The notes under the pieces: generated by a model | Databases searched by the model: none | What the model was told of the DNA's origin: nothing | What the model saw: only the letters and a program-made list of their open reading frames with translations | Assembly (NCBI GenBank): GCA_902799385.1 | Contig: CADCAK010000004.1 | Coordinates: forward strand, 29,248-93,247 | Reading direction: 5' to 3' | Source: an uncultured bacterium | GTDB taxonomy: Bacteria; Verrucomicrobiota; Kiritimatiellia; RFP12; UBA1067 | Length of the DNA stretch: 64,000 nt | Made by a program: the position numbers and the translations under genes | In this document: one piece after another, positions 34,741 to 44,261 of the stretch | Layout: the number at the start of each line of letters is the position of its first letter | How positions within the stretch are numbered: the stretch's first letter is position 1

Positions 34741-36345
34741 ATGGCAGGCGAATACCAGTTCAGTTTGATCGACGTCACGAAGCAGGTCGGCACCAAGACG
34801 ATCCTGAAGGACGTCAACCTCTCGTTCTTCTACGGCGCGCACATCGGCGTCATTGGCGCAAATGGCGCGGGCAAGTCGTCGCTCCTCAAGATCCTCGCAG
34901 GTCTCGACACAGACCTCATGGGAACAGTGCAGGTCGCGAAGGGCACCAAGGTCGGGTATCTCCCGCAGGAGCCGGAGCTCGACGACTCCAAGACCGTCCT
35001 CGAAACGGTGATGGAAGGTGTCGCGGACGCGCAAGCGATGGTGACGCGCTACGAGGACCTTTGCTGCGAGCTCGACGACCCGAAGGCCGCCGCAGAGATG
35101 GAGCGGCTTCAGGCGATTATCGACGCGAACGACTACTGGAACCTCGAGAACCTCGTCGAACGGCGCATGGCGGATCTTGGTTGCCCAGACGGGTCGAAGC
35201 AAGTCGGCATCCTTTCTGGCGGCGAGCGCCGTCGCGTCGCGATTACGCGGCTTCTTCTCTCGAACCCCGACGTCCTTCTCCTCGACGAACCTACGAACCA
35301 CCTCGACGCCGAGACTACCTTCCGCCTCGAGGCGTACTTGAAGGAGTTCAAGGGAACGCTTATCGTCGTCACTCACGACCGCTATTTCCTCTCCGACGTC
35401 ACCGAGTGGATTCTCGAGCTTGACCACGGCATATGCTATCCCTACAAGGGCAACTACGAAGAGTGGCTAAAGCAGAAGGAGGCGATGCTCGCGCGCGAGG
35501 CGAAGGTTGAGAAGTCGAGGCAGAAGCTTCTTGAGAACGAGCTCAAGTGGATCCAGACGAATCCCTCTGGCCGCCACGCGAAGGCAAAGGCCCGCGTCGA
35601 GCGCTACGAGGAACTGCAGAAGCAGGAGGTCTCGACGCGCGAAGACGATCTCGTCATCCGCATACCGCCTGGGCCCCGGCTCGGCGACCTCGTCGTCCGC
35701 GCGGAGCATGTCAAGATGGCGTTTGGCGACCAGGTGCTTTACACGGACCTCAACTTCGACTTGCCGCGCGGCGGCATAGTAGGCGTCATCGGCGCGAACG
35801 GTGCGGGCAAGACGACGCTCTTCAAGCTCATCACGGGGCAGCTCAAGCCGGTGGAGGGCTCTTTCAAGGTCGGCGACACGGTGAAGCTCTCGTATGTAGA
35901 CCAGGCGAGAAGCGAGCTCAAACCCGACGAGACGGTCTACGAGGCGATAACGGGCGGTGGCGAGTTCGTTAAGCTCGCTGGCACTACGATGATGAACGGC
36001 CGCGCCTACTGTAGCCGCTTCAACTTCCGCGGCCCCGAGCAGCAGAAGAAAGTCGGCGTCCTCTCGGGCGGCGAGCGCAACCGCGTCCATCTTGCAAAGC
36101 TCCTCACCTCTGGCGGCAACCTCCTTCTTCTCGACGAACCGACGAACGACCTCGATGTCGCGACGCTTCGCTCCTTGGAAGAGGGCCTTCAGGACTTCGG
36201 CGGCTGCGTGATGGTTGTCTCGCACGACCGCTGGTTCCTTGACCGAATTGCGACGCACATCCTCGCGTTTGAAGGAAAGGGCAAGACGACCTGGTTCGAG
36301 GGAAGCTACTCGGAGTACCACGAAGCGCTCGCAAAGCGCAAGTAG
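34741..36345 (+). CDS. ettA: ABC-F translation factor EttA
   Basis: A 534-residue cytoplasmic protein with two ABC domains and no membrane segments, which binds the ribosomal E site and gates elongation by ATP level. Walker A GANGAGKSSLLK and GANGAGKTTLFK; signatures LSGGERRRVAIT and LSGGERNRVHLA; Walker B LLLDEPTNHLD and LLLDEPTNDLD. The arm and linker are present between them (NELKWIQTNPSGRHAKAKAR, PPGPRLGDLVV), the latter typical of EttA. Start taken at 34741 (MAGEYQFSLIDVTKQVG) rather than the in-frame ATG at 34699, which overlaps the -10 box. Confidence 0.93.
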   Translation: MAGEYQFSLIDVTKQVGTKTILKDVNLSFFYGAHIGVIGANGAGKSSLLKILAGLDTDLMGTVQVAKGTKVGYLPQEPELDDSKTVLETVMEGVADAQAMVTRYEDLCCELDDPKAAAEMERLQAIIDANDYWNLENLVERRMADLGCPDGSKQVGILSGGERRRVAITRLLLSNPDVLLLDEPTNHLDAETTFRLEAYLKEFKGTLIVVTHDRYFLSDVTEWILELDHGICYPYKGNYEEWLKQKEAMLAREAKVEKSRQKLLENELKWIQTNPSGRHAKAKARVERYEELQKQEVSTREDDLVIRIPPGPRLGDLVVRAEHVKMAFGDQVLYTDLNFDLPRGGIVGVIGANGAGKTTLFKLITGQLKPVEGSFKVGDTVKLSYVDQARSELKPDETVYEAITGGGEFVKLAGTTMMNGRAYCSRFNFRGPEQQKKVGVLSGGERNRVHLAKLLTSGGNLLLLDEPTNDLDVATLRSLEEGLQDFGGCVMVVSHDRWFLDRIATHILAFEGKGKTTWFEGSYSEYHEALAKRK

Positions 36346-36370
36346 GCGGAATCGGCGGCGCAATGCATTA

Positions 36371-36379
36371 TGGTATAAT
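36371..36379 (+). promoter_or_regulatory. Extended -10 promoter placing the next gene as leaderless (TTG start)
   Basis: TGGTATAAT, TATAAT at 36374-36379, no -35. The TTG start at 36387 is 7 nt further on. No Shine-Dalgarno site. Confidence 0.65.
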
Positions 36380-36386
36380 ATAGACC

Positions 36387-37298
36387 TTGGCTATTCTCTC
36401 GACAATCCTGCTCGTGGCGCTTACGCGCGCCGAAATCATCGACCGGTTCAAGGCCGCGCCGGTGACGCAGCTTGACGGCCTCGTCCAGGTCTACGGCGAC
36501 TGTCCTGCCGACATGCGCCGCGAATACCAGCTTCCGGTCGCGTCGTTCACTTCCGACATCTGCCGCAAGCTATATGCCGCCGAGCGCAAGAGGCAGGTGA
36601 AGTTCGCCGACCCCGGCATAATAATCCGCATCGGTGACGTTCGCACAAACATCACCGACGTGATCGCCCGTCCCGCGACGCGCGACGGCGGCGCAAAGTT
36701 CACGCGCATATACCTGCCGTCGCCGTCCGGCGCGGACCTCGGGAAGCTGCGCCACGAGGTCGTTCGCGCGTTCTACCGCGCCGTCGACGGCGTAAATCTC
36801 GACGACACAGGCGTCACGAGGAAGCTGCGCGAGTCCGACCCCGTGACGCGCGTCGAGGACATCCAGGCCGAGGTCGCCGCATGGCGCGAGCGCGGCGAAT
36901 ACGCCGAGGGCAAGACGGACGATGACTACCTGAAGATGCTGCGAGGCGTACACCTGCCGGGGGTGGCGACGAAGGCCGATGTATCCACTTTCGCCTCTCG
37001 GCTCTTCCTATATCCCGAGCTTTATGCCATGCCGTTCTGCGGCAAGTACGCCGCGTGCTCTTTCCGGGAGGCGGTTCCGCTTGCAAAGGAAGACCCGCTT
37101 GTCCGCCTTGCGGCGTACCAGAAGATACAGTCGCTGATGCTGTTCGGCTCGGGTCACGGTGACAAGATGAACGAAGCCGTTGAGGCGTACGCGAAGTTCC
37201 TTCTCGAGCTTGCGAGGTTCAAGCTCTCCGGCGAGGAACTGTTGAATCTTTTGGACTCTGCGGACACGAAACTGAAAGGAGTGCTCGAAGAAGAATGA
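36387..37298 (+). CDS. Secreted protein of unknown function upstream of argH
   Basis: A 303-residue protein starting with TTG; no ATG or GTG gives a better start, and the first 16 residues (AILSTILLVALTRAE) look like a short signal peptide or membrane anchor. The body is alpha/beta with charged helices; FKLSGEELLNLLDSADTKLKG closes it. I recognise no family motif. It overlaps argH by ATGA, so it leads a three-gene unit with argH and an ABC ATPase, which does not by itself suggest a function. An extended -10 sits 7 nt before the start. Confidence 0.7.
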   Translation: MAILSTILLVALTRAEIIDRFKAAPVTQLDGLVQVYGDCPADMRREYQLPVASFTSDICRKLYAAERKRQVKFADPGIIIRIGDVRTNITDVIARPATRDGGAKFTRIYLPSPSGADLGKLRHEVVRAFYRAVDGVNLDDTGVTRKLRESDPVTRVEDIQAEVAAWRERGEYAEGKTDDDYLKMLRGVHLPGVATKADVSTFASRLFLYPELYAMPFCGKYAACSFREAVPLAKEDPLVRLAAYQKIQSLMLFGSGHGDKMNEAVEAYAKFLLELARFKLSGEELLNLLDSADTKLKGVLEEE

Positions 37299-38659
37299 AG
37301 ACGAAGAAGACGATCACCGACTCCACCGTCGATCCCGACATCCTCGCCTACACGGTGGGCGACGATCCCGTTCTCGACCTTGCGCTCGCGAAGTGGGACT
37401 GCATGGGCACCGCCGCGCACGTGACGATGCTCTCGGAGATGAAGGGCCTCAAGCGCCCCGTTGTCACGAAGCAGGAGGCCGCGAAGGTGAGGAAGGCGCT
37501 TGGCCGCGTCGTCGCGCTTGCGGAGAAGGGGAAGTTCGCGATCCGGGAAGACGACCAGGACGTACACATGGCCGTCGAGCGCCTTCTTACCGAGGAACTC
37601 GACGACCTCGGCAAGAAGATACACACGGGCCGCAGCCGCAACGACCAGGTCGCGGTGGACGTGCGGCTGCACATGAAGGATGAGATACTCGCTGCGGAAG
37701 GCGAGCTTGGCGCCCTCGCCGCCGAGCTCTGCTACTTCGGATGGTGCGCCGGCGCAATCCCGCTCGTCGGGCGCACGCACCTTCAGCCGGCCATGCCGTC
37801 CACCGTCGAGATGTGGGCGACAGGCCACGCCGAGATGGCGCTCGACCAGCTTGCGAACCTCGAGGCGGCCTACGCGCTCGCCGACGCGAACCCGCTCGGG
37901 AGCGCCGCAGGCTACGGCGTTCCGCTGCCGCTCGACCGCGCTCGCACGACGAAGCTCCTCGGCTTCTCGCGCACGATCCACAACTGCTTCGGCGCTTCTA
38001 TGGCGCGCGGCGAATGCGAGGCGGCGCTTCTTTCGGCGCTCGCGCAGCTGATGGCCGTCCTCTCGCGCCTCGCCGAGGACATGATTCTCTTCTCGATGCC
38101 CGAGTTCGCATACTTCCGCCTGCCGCGCGAGTACTGCACCGGCTCGTCGATAATGCCGCAGAAGTTCAATCCCGACGTCCTCGAGCTCGTCCGCTCGAAG
38201 GCGGCGCAGGTACTCGGGCTCCAGACGGCTTCGTTATCGCTTCTCCACGCGATGCCGGGCGGGTACAACCGCGACCTCCAGGACTGCAAGTGGCTCTACA
38301 TGAAGGGGCTCGACATCACGCGCACGACGCTGAGGATTCTCGCGAAGGTTGTCAAGGGCATGAAGGTCGATCCCGCCGCGTGCCGCGCCGCGTTCACGCC
38401 GGGCGTCTTCGCGACCGACGTCGCGCTCCGCAAGGTGGCGAAGGGCACGCCGTGGCGCGACGCATACCACGACGTCCGCGACCATCTTGGACAGCTCGAC
38501 GCCGAGGACCCCGACATGGCCGTCGCCCTGAAGAAGCACGAGGGCACGTGCCTCGGGCTCGACCATGATCTCTACCGCTCGCGCATCGCCGCCGCCTGCG
38601 AATCGGCGGATAGGCGTCGCCGCGAACTTGATGCAAACTGCCGGAGGCTGCTGAAATGA
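37295..38659 (+). CDS. argH: Argininosuccinate lyase
   Basis: A 454-residue enzyme of the fumarase/aspartase superfamily that splits argininosuccinate to arginine and fumarate, the last step of arginine synthesis. Conserved regions: HTGRSRNDQVAVDVRLH (about 109-125), GRTHLQPAMPSTVEMWATGH (about 157-176) with the catalytic His, and the superfamily signature GSSIMPQKFNPDVLE (about 283-297) carrying the catalytic Ser. The residue after QK is Phe where most ArgH have Lys, which the signature allows. ATGA overlaps join it to genes on both sides. Confidence 0.95.
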   Translation: MKTKKTITDSTVDPDILAYTVGDDPVLDLALAKWDCMGTAAHVTMLSEMKGLKRPVVTKQEAAKVRKALGRVVALAEKGKFAIREDDQDVHMAVERLLTEELDDLGKKIHTGRSRNDQVAVDVRLHMKDEILAAEGELGALAAELCYFGWCAGAIPLVGRTHLQPAMPSTVEMWATGHAEMALDQLANLEAAYALADANPLGSAAGYGVPLPLDRARTTKLLGFSRTIHNCFGASMARGECEAALLSALAQLMAVLSRLAEDMILFSMPEFAYFRLPREYCTGSSIMPQKFNPDVLELVRSKAAQVLGLQTASLSLLHAMPGGYNRDLQDCKWLYMKGLDITRTTLRILAKVVKGMKVDPAACRAAFTPGVFATDVALRKVAKGTPWRDAYHDVRDHLGQLDAEDPDMAVALKKHEGTCLGLDHDLYRSRIAAACESADRRRRELDANCRRLLK

Positions 38660-39390
38660 ACAAGTTGCTTGAAGTCGAAGACCTGCACGTGAAGTACGGC
38701 TCGTTCGAGGCCGTAAAGGGAGTTTCGTTTTCGCTTGGCGAGGGCGAGATGCTTGGCATAGTCGGCGAGTCCGGCTCCGGGAAGTCCACGATCGCGAAGA
38801 CGCTCGTGGGGCTTGAACGGCCCTCGTCTGGAAGGATATCGCTCGCGCCGGGCATCGGCCTGCAGATGATATTCCAGGACGCGGTCGGCTCGCTGAACCC
38901 GCGCATGACCGTCCGCCAGATGCTCGACGAGACGCTGCGGCACGCGGCGCGGAAGTCGGGGCAGGCATCCCTCGACGTCAAGGGTGCCGCAGACGCCGGA
39001 GGGCTCGTCTCCCTCGTGGGCCTGTCAAGGGCGGTGCTTGACCAGTATCCCCGCGAGCTCTCGGGCGGGCAGTGCCAGCGCATTTCGGTCGCGCGCGCAC
39101 TCGCGTGCCGTCCGAAGGTGCTCATTGCAGACGAGCCGGTCTCGGCGCTCGACGTGTCCGTGCAGGCCCGCGTACTGAACCTCCTGCGTGACTTGAGGCG
39201 CGACCTCGGGCTTTCCATCGTTCTCGTGGCGCATGACCTCGCCGTCGTGAAGAATGTCTGTGACAACGTGTGCGTCATGGAAAAAGGCCTTTTCGTCGAT
39301 GCGGGGACCTCCGAAGAGGTATTTGCGAACCCCAAGAGCGAATATACGAAACATTTGCTTGCGGTCGTTCCCAAAATCCCCGTTTTTTGA
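38656..39390 (+). CDS. Orphan oligopeptide/dipeptide-type ABC transporter ATPase
   Basis: A 244-residue ABC ATPase of the OppF/DppF group: Walker A GESGSGKSTIAK, Q-loop MIFQDAVGSLNPRMTV, signature LSGGQCQRISVARAL, Walker B VLIADEPVSALDVSVQ and H-loop VAHDLAVV. It is shorter than OppF (about 330), lacking the C-terminal oligopeptide-type extension with its Cys cluster. No permease or binding-protein gene is adjacent; it is translationally coupled to argH. It may serve a transporter encoded elsewhere. Confidence 0.88.
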   Translation: MNKLLEVEDLHVKYGSFEAVKGVSFSLGEGEMLGIVGESGSGKSTIAKTLVGLERPSSGRISLAPGIGLQMIFQDAVGSLNPRMTVRQMLDETLRHAARKSGQASLDVKGAADAGGLVSLVGLSRAVLDQYPRELSGGQCQRISVARALACRPKVLIADEPVSALDVSVQARVLNLLRDLRRDLGLSIVLVAHDLAVVKNVCDNVCVMEKGLFVDAGTSEEVFANPKSEYTKHLLAVVPKIPVF

Positions 39391-39396
39391 TATAAT
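39388..39396 (+). promoter_or_regulatory. Extended -10 promoter of secretion locus 2 (leaderless start)
   Basis: TGATATAAT with TATAAT at 39391-39396, overlapping the end of the upstream gene. The ATG at 39405 follows after 8 nt. No ribosome-binding sequence and no -35. Confidence 0.65.
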
Positions 39397-39404
39397 CCAC
39401 TCAA

Positions 39405-40640
39405 ATGGCCGAAAGTATACAGATCGTCGCCTACGAAGGCGGCGTGTTGCGTCCGCTTGGCGTGGAAATTGTTCCTGGCGAGGCGGTGCTGGCTCTGCCG
39501 TTGTCGAAGCTTGTCGTCAAGATGGTGCGGGTGGCAGAGGGCGAGGACGCCGTCGAAGTGGCGTCGAAGGCGCTTGCGGCCGTTTCGCCGTTTCCCGACG
39601 AGCCGCTGACGGTGTCGTGCGAGGTCGTGCGCGAGACCGAACAGGGGCGCATAGTCCTCGCGGCGGCTCTTCCGGAGGGCGCGGCGGACGACATCGCGGA
39701 TGCGCTCGACGCCGCGAAGTTGAACGTGACGCGGGTGGACGTACTCGCGCTCGGCGAGTTGCGCGGGCTGTGGCCGCAGCTTTCCAGCGGGCGCACCGGC
39801 GCCCGGCAGCTCGTTCTTCTGAAGGGCGCCGACTGCCTGTCGCTGTTTGTCCTCGACGGTGGCCAGCCGTCCGCAGTCCGCGCGATAACTTCGGAGGGGG
39901 ACCTTCGCCGCGAAGTCATGCTGTCGCTTCTCGAGGCGGAGGATTTCGGCGGCGCGAAGCCTCTTGACGAGATCGCCGTCGTAGGCGATGTGGACACTTC
40001 GGAAATCGGGCAGTTTGCGCCCGTGCGCCGCCTTGAGGCGGAGGGCGACCGCGTCGCGCTCGCCCTCAGGGGTGTCGAGGAGCGCGCCGGCGAGCAGTCT
40101 TCGATGGACGTCTTGCCTGCGAGCTGGCGCGAAGTGCTTGAGGAGACCCGCTTCAAGGCCAAGCTCAAGAGGTTCCTTGCCGTTTCCTGCGGAATATGGG
40201 CGCTCGTAATGGCGGTACTCTTCGGCGTGCCGTTCGTGTTTGGGCTTCTCACCGACCGCCAGAAGAGCCTGTGCAAAGACCATTCGCGCCAGTACAAGTC
40301 CGTCCTCGCGATGAAGGAGAAGGTGGACCTCGTGCGCAAGTATTCCGACCATGCGCGCGGCGCCCTTGAGACGATGAAGATGGTTTCCGACCTTCTGCCG
40401 CTGCCGGAGGGTAGCGACACTTCCTGCATCGAGCTCAATTCATGGAACTTCAAGCGCGAAGACGGCGTCAGGATCACCGGCGAGGCGGACTCCGCCGAGC
40501 TTGTCTACCAGTTCAAGGACGCGCTCACGGAGTGCGGGCTGTTCGCGCAGGTCAACCTGCAGGGCGGGGTGTCGGCCGTCAAGGGCGGCCGCCAGCGCTT
40601 TGACATCGACTGCCGGTTCGAAGGGGAGGAGGCCGAATGA
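39405..40640 (+). CDS. GspL/PilN-like inner-membrane platform protein
   Basis: A 411-residue protein. Residues 1 to about 240 have a reduced actin-like fold (VVKMVRVAEGEDAVEVASKA, LDEIAVVGDV) lacking obvious ATP-binding loops. One membrane helix lies at about 265-285 (GIWALVMAVLFGVPFVFGLL), then a coiled coil and a periplasmic ferredoxin-like domain (VRITGEADSAELVYQFKDAL). That is the GspL/PilM-PilN layout. It opens a tightly coupled set (GspL-, GspM-, GspD-like) and probably holds the assembly ATPase, which is not encoded here. It is distinct from the PilM-PilN fusion at 3.2 kb. Confidence 0.8.
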   Translation: MAESIQIVAYEGGVLRPLGVEIVPGEAVLALPLSKLVVKMVRVAEGEDAVEVASKALAAVSPFPDEPLTVSCEVVRETEQGRIVLAAALPEGAADDIADALDAAKLNVTRVDVLALGELRGLWPQLSSGRTGARQLVLLKGADCLSLFVLDGGQPSAVRAITSEGDLRREVMLSLLEAEDFGGAKPLDEIAVVGDVDTSEIGQFAPVRRLEAEGDRVALALRGVEERAGEQSSMDVLPASWREVLEETRFKAKLKRFLAVSCGIWALVMAVLFGVPFVFGLLTDRQKSLCKDHSRQYKSVLAMKEKVDLVRKYSDHARGALETMKMVSDLLPLPEGSDTSCIELNSWNFKREDGVRITGEADSAELVYQFKDALTECGLFAQVNLQGGVSAVKGGRQRFDIDCRFEGEEAE

Positions 40641-41173
40641 ACAACAAGTCGCTTCGTGAAAAGGCGGTGCTTGCCGGCGTGGGCGTTGTCGCGCTCTACG
40701 CCCTTGCCGCAGTCCTGTGGTTCATAAGCCAGGAGGACGCGTGGAAGAAGTCGGCGAAGGCGTATGACAAGGCCAAGAAGACGTACGAGGCGGAGCGCAA
40801 GCTCATAGGGGAGCGCCAGAAGTGGAACGATGCCTACGAGGAGGAAAAGGCGCAGATGCCGACGTTCGCGTTCGGCAAGGTGACGGACACGACGTGGCAG
40901 CGCAAGATGGACGAGCTCGCCGAGAGGCACCACATCACGATCTCCCAGCGGCAGCCCGGCAAGGAGGTCGAAAAAGGCGACGTCCTTGAGCTTCCCATCG
41001 AGGTCAAGAATTGGGAGGGTGCACTTGAGTCGCTCGTCAAGTTCATGCATGAGCTCGAAAACACTTCCGACGGGATGTTCGACGTGGGGTACTTGAATTT
41101 CAAGCCCAGTTCGAAGAAGGGCTATCTGAAAGGGTCGTTCACGCTGACCTGCGCATACATGAGGGAGGAATAG
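40637..41173 (+). CDS. GspM/PilO-like inner-membrane protein
   Basis: A 178-residue bitopic protein: one membrane helix at about residues 11-31 (LAGVGVVALYALAAVLWFIS), a coiled coil, then a small alpha/beta periplasmic domain (LELPIEVKNWEGALESLVKF, YLKGSFTLTCAYM). It fits GspM/PilO in size and layout. ATGA overlap with the GspL-like gene; its end carries the GGAGG ribosome-binding site of the secretin gene. Confidence 0.75.
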   Translation: MNNKSLREKAVLAGVGVVALYALAAVLWFISQEDAWKKSAKAYDKAKKTYEAERKLIGERQKWNDAYEEEKAQMPTFAFGKVTDTTWQRKMDELAERHHITISQRQPGKEVEKGDVLELPIEVKNWEGALESLVKFMHELENTSDGMFDVGYLNFKPSSKKGYLKGSFTLTCAYMREE

Positions 41174-41177
41174 TCTT

Positions 41178-44100
41178 ATGAAGAAAACGCTTGTCTGCAG
41201 CATCGCGCTGCTTGCCTTTGCCATGGCGTACGCGCAGGAGGCGGGACCGGCCCGTTCTCTGCGGGCGCTCCGCCAGAACAGGTTGCGTTCTGCGTCTGGC
41301 GCTGCGTCTGGCGCTACGTCGCCTGCTGCCGCGCCTGCCGCCGCGCCCGCCGCCGCGCCGTCCACCGGTTCCGCCGCCGATCCGGCCGCCGCTTCCGCGT
41401 CGGCGTCCGATGCCGACGCCGAGTCTAGGGGGGCGCCGGCCCTCAACTGGGACGCCACGCCGGTCGACATCGTGTTCCAGACTTATGGCGAGCAGGTCGG
41501 GAAGACGATCCTGAAGGATCCGTCCGTTCCGAACGCCACGATCACGCTGAAGTCGCGCGAGGGGCAGAAGCTCACCAAGGAAAAATACCTCGAGGCGATA
41601 GAGGTCGTGCTCGAGATGAACGGCATCCACATCGAGCCATACGGGGACGGGGAGGATTTCCTGCGCGCCGTTCCGCGCGGCAAGGCCCGCAAGGAAGGCA
41701 TCCCGCTCTACATGGATATGCTCGACGTCCCCAAGGAGGCGATGGACGGCAAGGTCATCTCCGTGTGGTTCTCGTTCAAGAACATCGCGACCGACGAGGC
41801 GCAGAAGGCCCTCGAGGGCTTCAAGTCCGACACGGGCGTCCTTAACGTCTTCGAGCGCACGAACTCGATCGTCGTCACCGACACGTGGCAGAACATCAAG
41901 CGCATGGACGAGATCGCGAAGTCGATCGACATCTCGTCGCCCGTCTTCGAGCAGGTGTTCATCTACCAGGTCGAGAACGCCTCGGCGAACGACATCAAGA
42001 CGGCCCTCGAGCAGATAGTCCAAGAGTCGCAGAAGGAGCAGGAGAAGAACGGCAAGGCCGTGCAGAACGGCGCACAGCCCAACATCGTCCGTCCGACCTC
42101 GCTTGGCGGTGGCAGGCTTCTCCGCCCGGGCCAGCCCGAGCCGCCGAAACCCGTCGAGTCGACCGTGACGGCCATGTCGGACGCCGACCGCGGGATGATA
42201 CGCGGTAAGGTGCTTATCCTCGCCGACGAGCGCTCGAACAAGCTCGTCATCATCACGTCCAAGGCCAACTACGACTTCTTCGAGAAGGTGATAAGGCAGC
42301 TCGACGTTGAGACCACTCCCGATACGGTCGTAAAGGTGTACCGACTGAAGTACGCCGAGGCCGAGGAGGTCGCCGACATGATCAACGACCTCATAGGCAA
42401 CGCCCCCTCCGCCAAGAACTCCGCAAAGGGCAACCAGAACGCCGCCGCCAAGGGACAGGGCGGCACGACGCGCGTATCCACGCCTGCGGGGCAGGCTACG
42501 ACTGCGCGCAAGAGCGCCAACCAGCGCACCGGCGAGGCGAAGGCGGGCGAGCTTTCGAAGGAGAACACTACCGTCCTCGCCGACAAGCGCATCAACGGGC
42601 TCGTCGTCATGACGAACAAGGAGCTGGTCCCCGTCGTCGAGAACATCATCGAGGCGATGGACGTCAAGCTCAGCCAGGTCCTCATCGAGACGGTCATCAT
42701 CGAGGTCACACTCGGCGACGACCTGAAGACAGGCGTCGACTGGGTTCAGAGAGGGCGCTCCAAGAGCATGCGCGTCGAAGACATGAAGGATGCGTTCGGG
42801 CGCACGCTCTACTATCCCTACAAGGTCGAGAGCGTCGACGAGGACGGCACCAAGACGTACAGCGACAGCATAATCAACTATGCCGGGACGCCGGTACTGT
42901 CGGGCGTCGAGGGGGCGAGTAGCGTGGCCGCAAAAGTCTTGAGAAGCGTCGTCGAGCGCGATGGCTTCGTAAACAACGGCAGCTACGGGCTCGGCGGCGG
43001 CGGCGGCAGGGGCGCTACGCTTCTCGAGACTGTCATGGGCGGCGGCACTTCATCGTCGGGTTCGTCCGACGACGACTCCTCGTCCGCAGCCGCGCTCGCC
43101 GACGCGTCGTCGTCCTTTTTCGGCGGCGTGACGCCGATCGGCAGCGGCATCAACTACATTCTCAAGTCCGACAAGCTCAACCTCTCCGCGATCATCCAAG
43201 CGTCTAAGACTGACAGCCATGCGAAGTACATCGCATCGCCGATCGTGATGACGGTGGACAACAAGGAGGCGACGATCGAGGCGACGCAGACCCGCAAGTT
43301 CTACAGCGGCTCGACGTCTACGTCCGGCTACGGCAGCAGCAACCCGACCGTGACGTACAACTACACCGACAAGGACATAGGCATCAAGATCAAGGTGACG
43401 CCGAAGATCAACCCGAACGGAACCGTGATGCTCGAGATCGAGGAGGAGTACTCCCAGCTCGGGGCGGGGCAGGACGTCCTCGTGAGCGGAGCAAACGGCG
43501 GCGCAAACCACGAGACGATCGACACTTCGCTCACGCGCAAGATGTCGGCGGACATTCTGCTCGAGAACATGCAGACCGTCGTCCTCGGCGGCCTCACCGA
43601 GACCTACACGTCTGAGTCCGAGACGGGCATCCCGATCCTGAAGGACATACCGTGGATCGGCAAGTGGCTCTTCGGCTCCGTCTCGCGGACCGAGGACCGC
43701 AAGGAGCTTCTTGTGTTCATGACCCCCTATGTCCTTGAAGAGGGCGAGGCCGCCCAGGCCGAGGCGCTCCGCCGCAAGAAGGCGCTTAGCGACACTCGTC
43801 CGTTCGACACCCACGGCTGGACTGCGTCTCCGATCGCCGATCCTGTCAGCATGAAGGAGCAATTGCGCAAGCTCAAGGACGAGTGGAAGAACCAGGACGA
43901 GGAGCGCAAGACGAAGCTCGCCATCGAGGACGAGAAGATCAAGCGCGCCAAGGCGCTCGAGCAGATGGACAAGGAAGAGCGCAGGCATTGGCTCGAGATG
44001 CACAAGGACGACCTCGACGAGGCGGATCGCGACGATGAGCTGAAGGAACTCAAGGCGAAGATGAAGTCCAGAGACGGCGAGACGCAGGACGAGCTCCGCA

Positions 44101-44261
44101 AGCTTGCAGACGAGATCCGCGCGAGGAAGCTCAAGGAGGCGGATGCCGGGATAAAGGCCGCCGACGAGGCCGCGCAGTCCGAGAACGAGTACCAGAAACT
44201 CCAGGCCGAGAAGAAGGTTGGCGAAGCGGATGAAAATGCACAGGGCAAGGAGACTAAGTGA
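41178..44261 (+). CDS. gspD: Type II secretion-type secretin (GspD family) with coiled-coil tail
   Basis: A 1027-residue outer-membrane secretin with GGAGG 9 nt upstream. Signal peptide at residues 1-19; Ala/Pro/Ser linker to about 75; N0-N3 domains with repeated segments such as GIPLYMDMLDVPKEAM, SVWFSFKNIATDEAQKALEG, VKVYRLKYAEAEEVADMIND; secretin core about 500-860 (VLIETVIIEVTLGDDLKTGVD, KYIASPIVMTVDNKEATIE, IPILKDIPWIGKWLFGS). After MTPYVL, where GspD normally ends, comes a tail of about 170 residues, highly charged and helical (EERKTKLAIEDEKIKRAKAL). Such a tail would sit at or outside the outer membrane and is unusual. It is the second secretin of the window. Confidence 0.9.
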   Translation: MKKTLVCSIALLAFAMAYAQEAGPARSLRALRQNRLRSASGAASGATSPAAAPAAAPAAAPSTGSAADPAAASASASDADAESRGAPALNWDATPVDIVFQTYGEQVGKTILKDPSVPNATITLKSREGQKLTKEKYLEAIEVVLEMNGIHIEPYGDGEDFLRAVPRGKARKEGIPLYMDMLDVPKEAMDGKVISVWFSFKNIATDEAQKALEGFKSDTGVLNVFERTNSIVVTDTWQNIKRMDEIAKSIDISSPVFEQVFIYQVENASANDIKTALEQIVQESQKEQEKNGKAVQNGAQPNIVRPTSLGGGRLLRPGQPEPPKPVESTVTAMSDADRGMIRGKVLILADERSNKLVIITSKANYDFFEKVIRQLDVETTPDTVVKVYRLKYAEAEEVADMINDLIGNAPSAKNSAKGNQNAAAKGQGGTTRVSTPAGQATTARKSANQRTGEAKAGELSKENTTVLADKRINGLVVMTNKELVPVVENIIEAMDVKLSQVLIETVIIEVTLGDDLKTGVDWVQRGRSKSMRVEDMKDAFGRTLYYPYKVESVDEDGTKTYSDSIINYAGTPVLSGVEGASSVAAKVLRSVVERDGFVNNGSYGLGGGGGRGATLLETVMGGGTSSSGSSDDDSSSAAALADASSSFFGGVTPIGSGINYILKSDKLNLSAIIQASKTDSHAKYIASPIVMTVDNKEATIEATQTRKFYSGSTSTSGYGSSNPTVTYNYTDKDIGIKIKVTPKINPNGTVMLEIEEEYSQLGAGQDVLVSGANGGANHETIDTSLTRKMSADILLENMQTVVLGGLTETYTSESETGIPILKDIPWIGKWLFGSVSRTEDRKELLVFMTPYVLEEGEAAQAEALRRKKALSDTRPFDTHGWTASPIADPVSMKEQLRKLKDEWKNQDEERKTKLAIEDEKIKRAKALEQMDKEERRHWLEMHKDDLDEADRDDELKELKAKMKSRDGETQDELRKLADEIRARKLKEADAGIKAADEAAQSENEYQKLQAEKKVGEADENAQGKETK

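Noticed and set aside
38139..38185. Argininosuccinate lyase with altered signature (QKFN instead of QKKN)
   Set aside because: The superfamily signature is GSSxMPxKxNxxxxE, so this residue is variable; the enzyme is probably normal.
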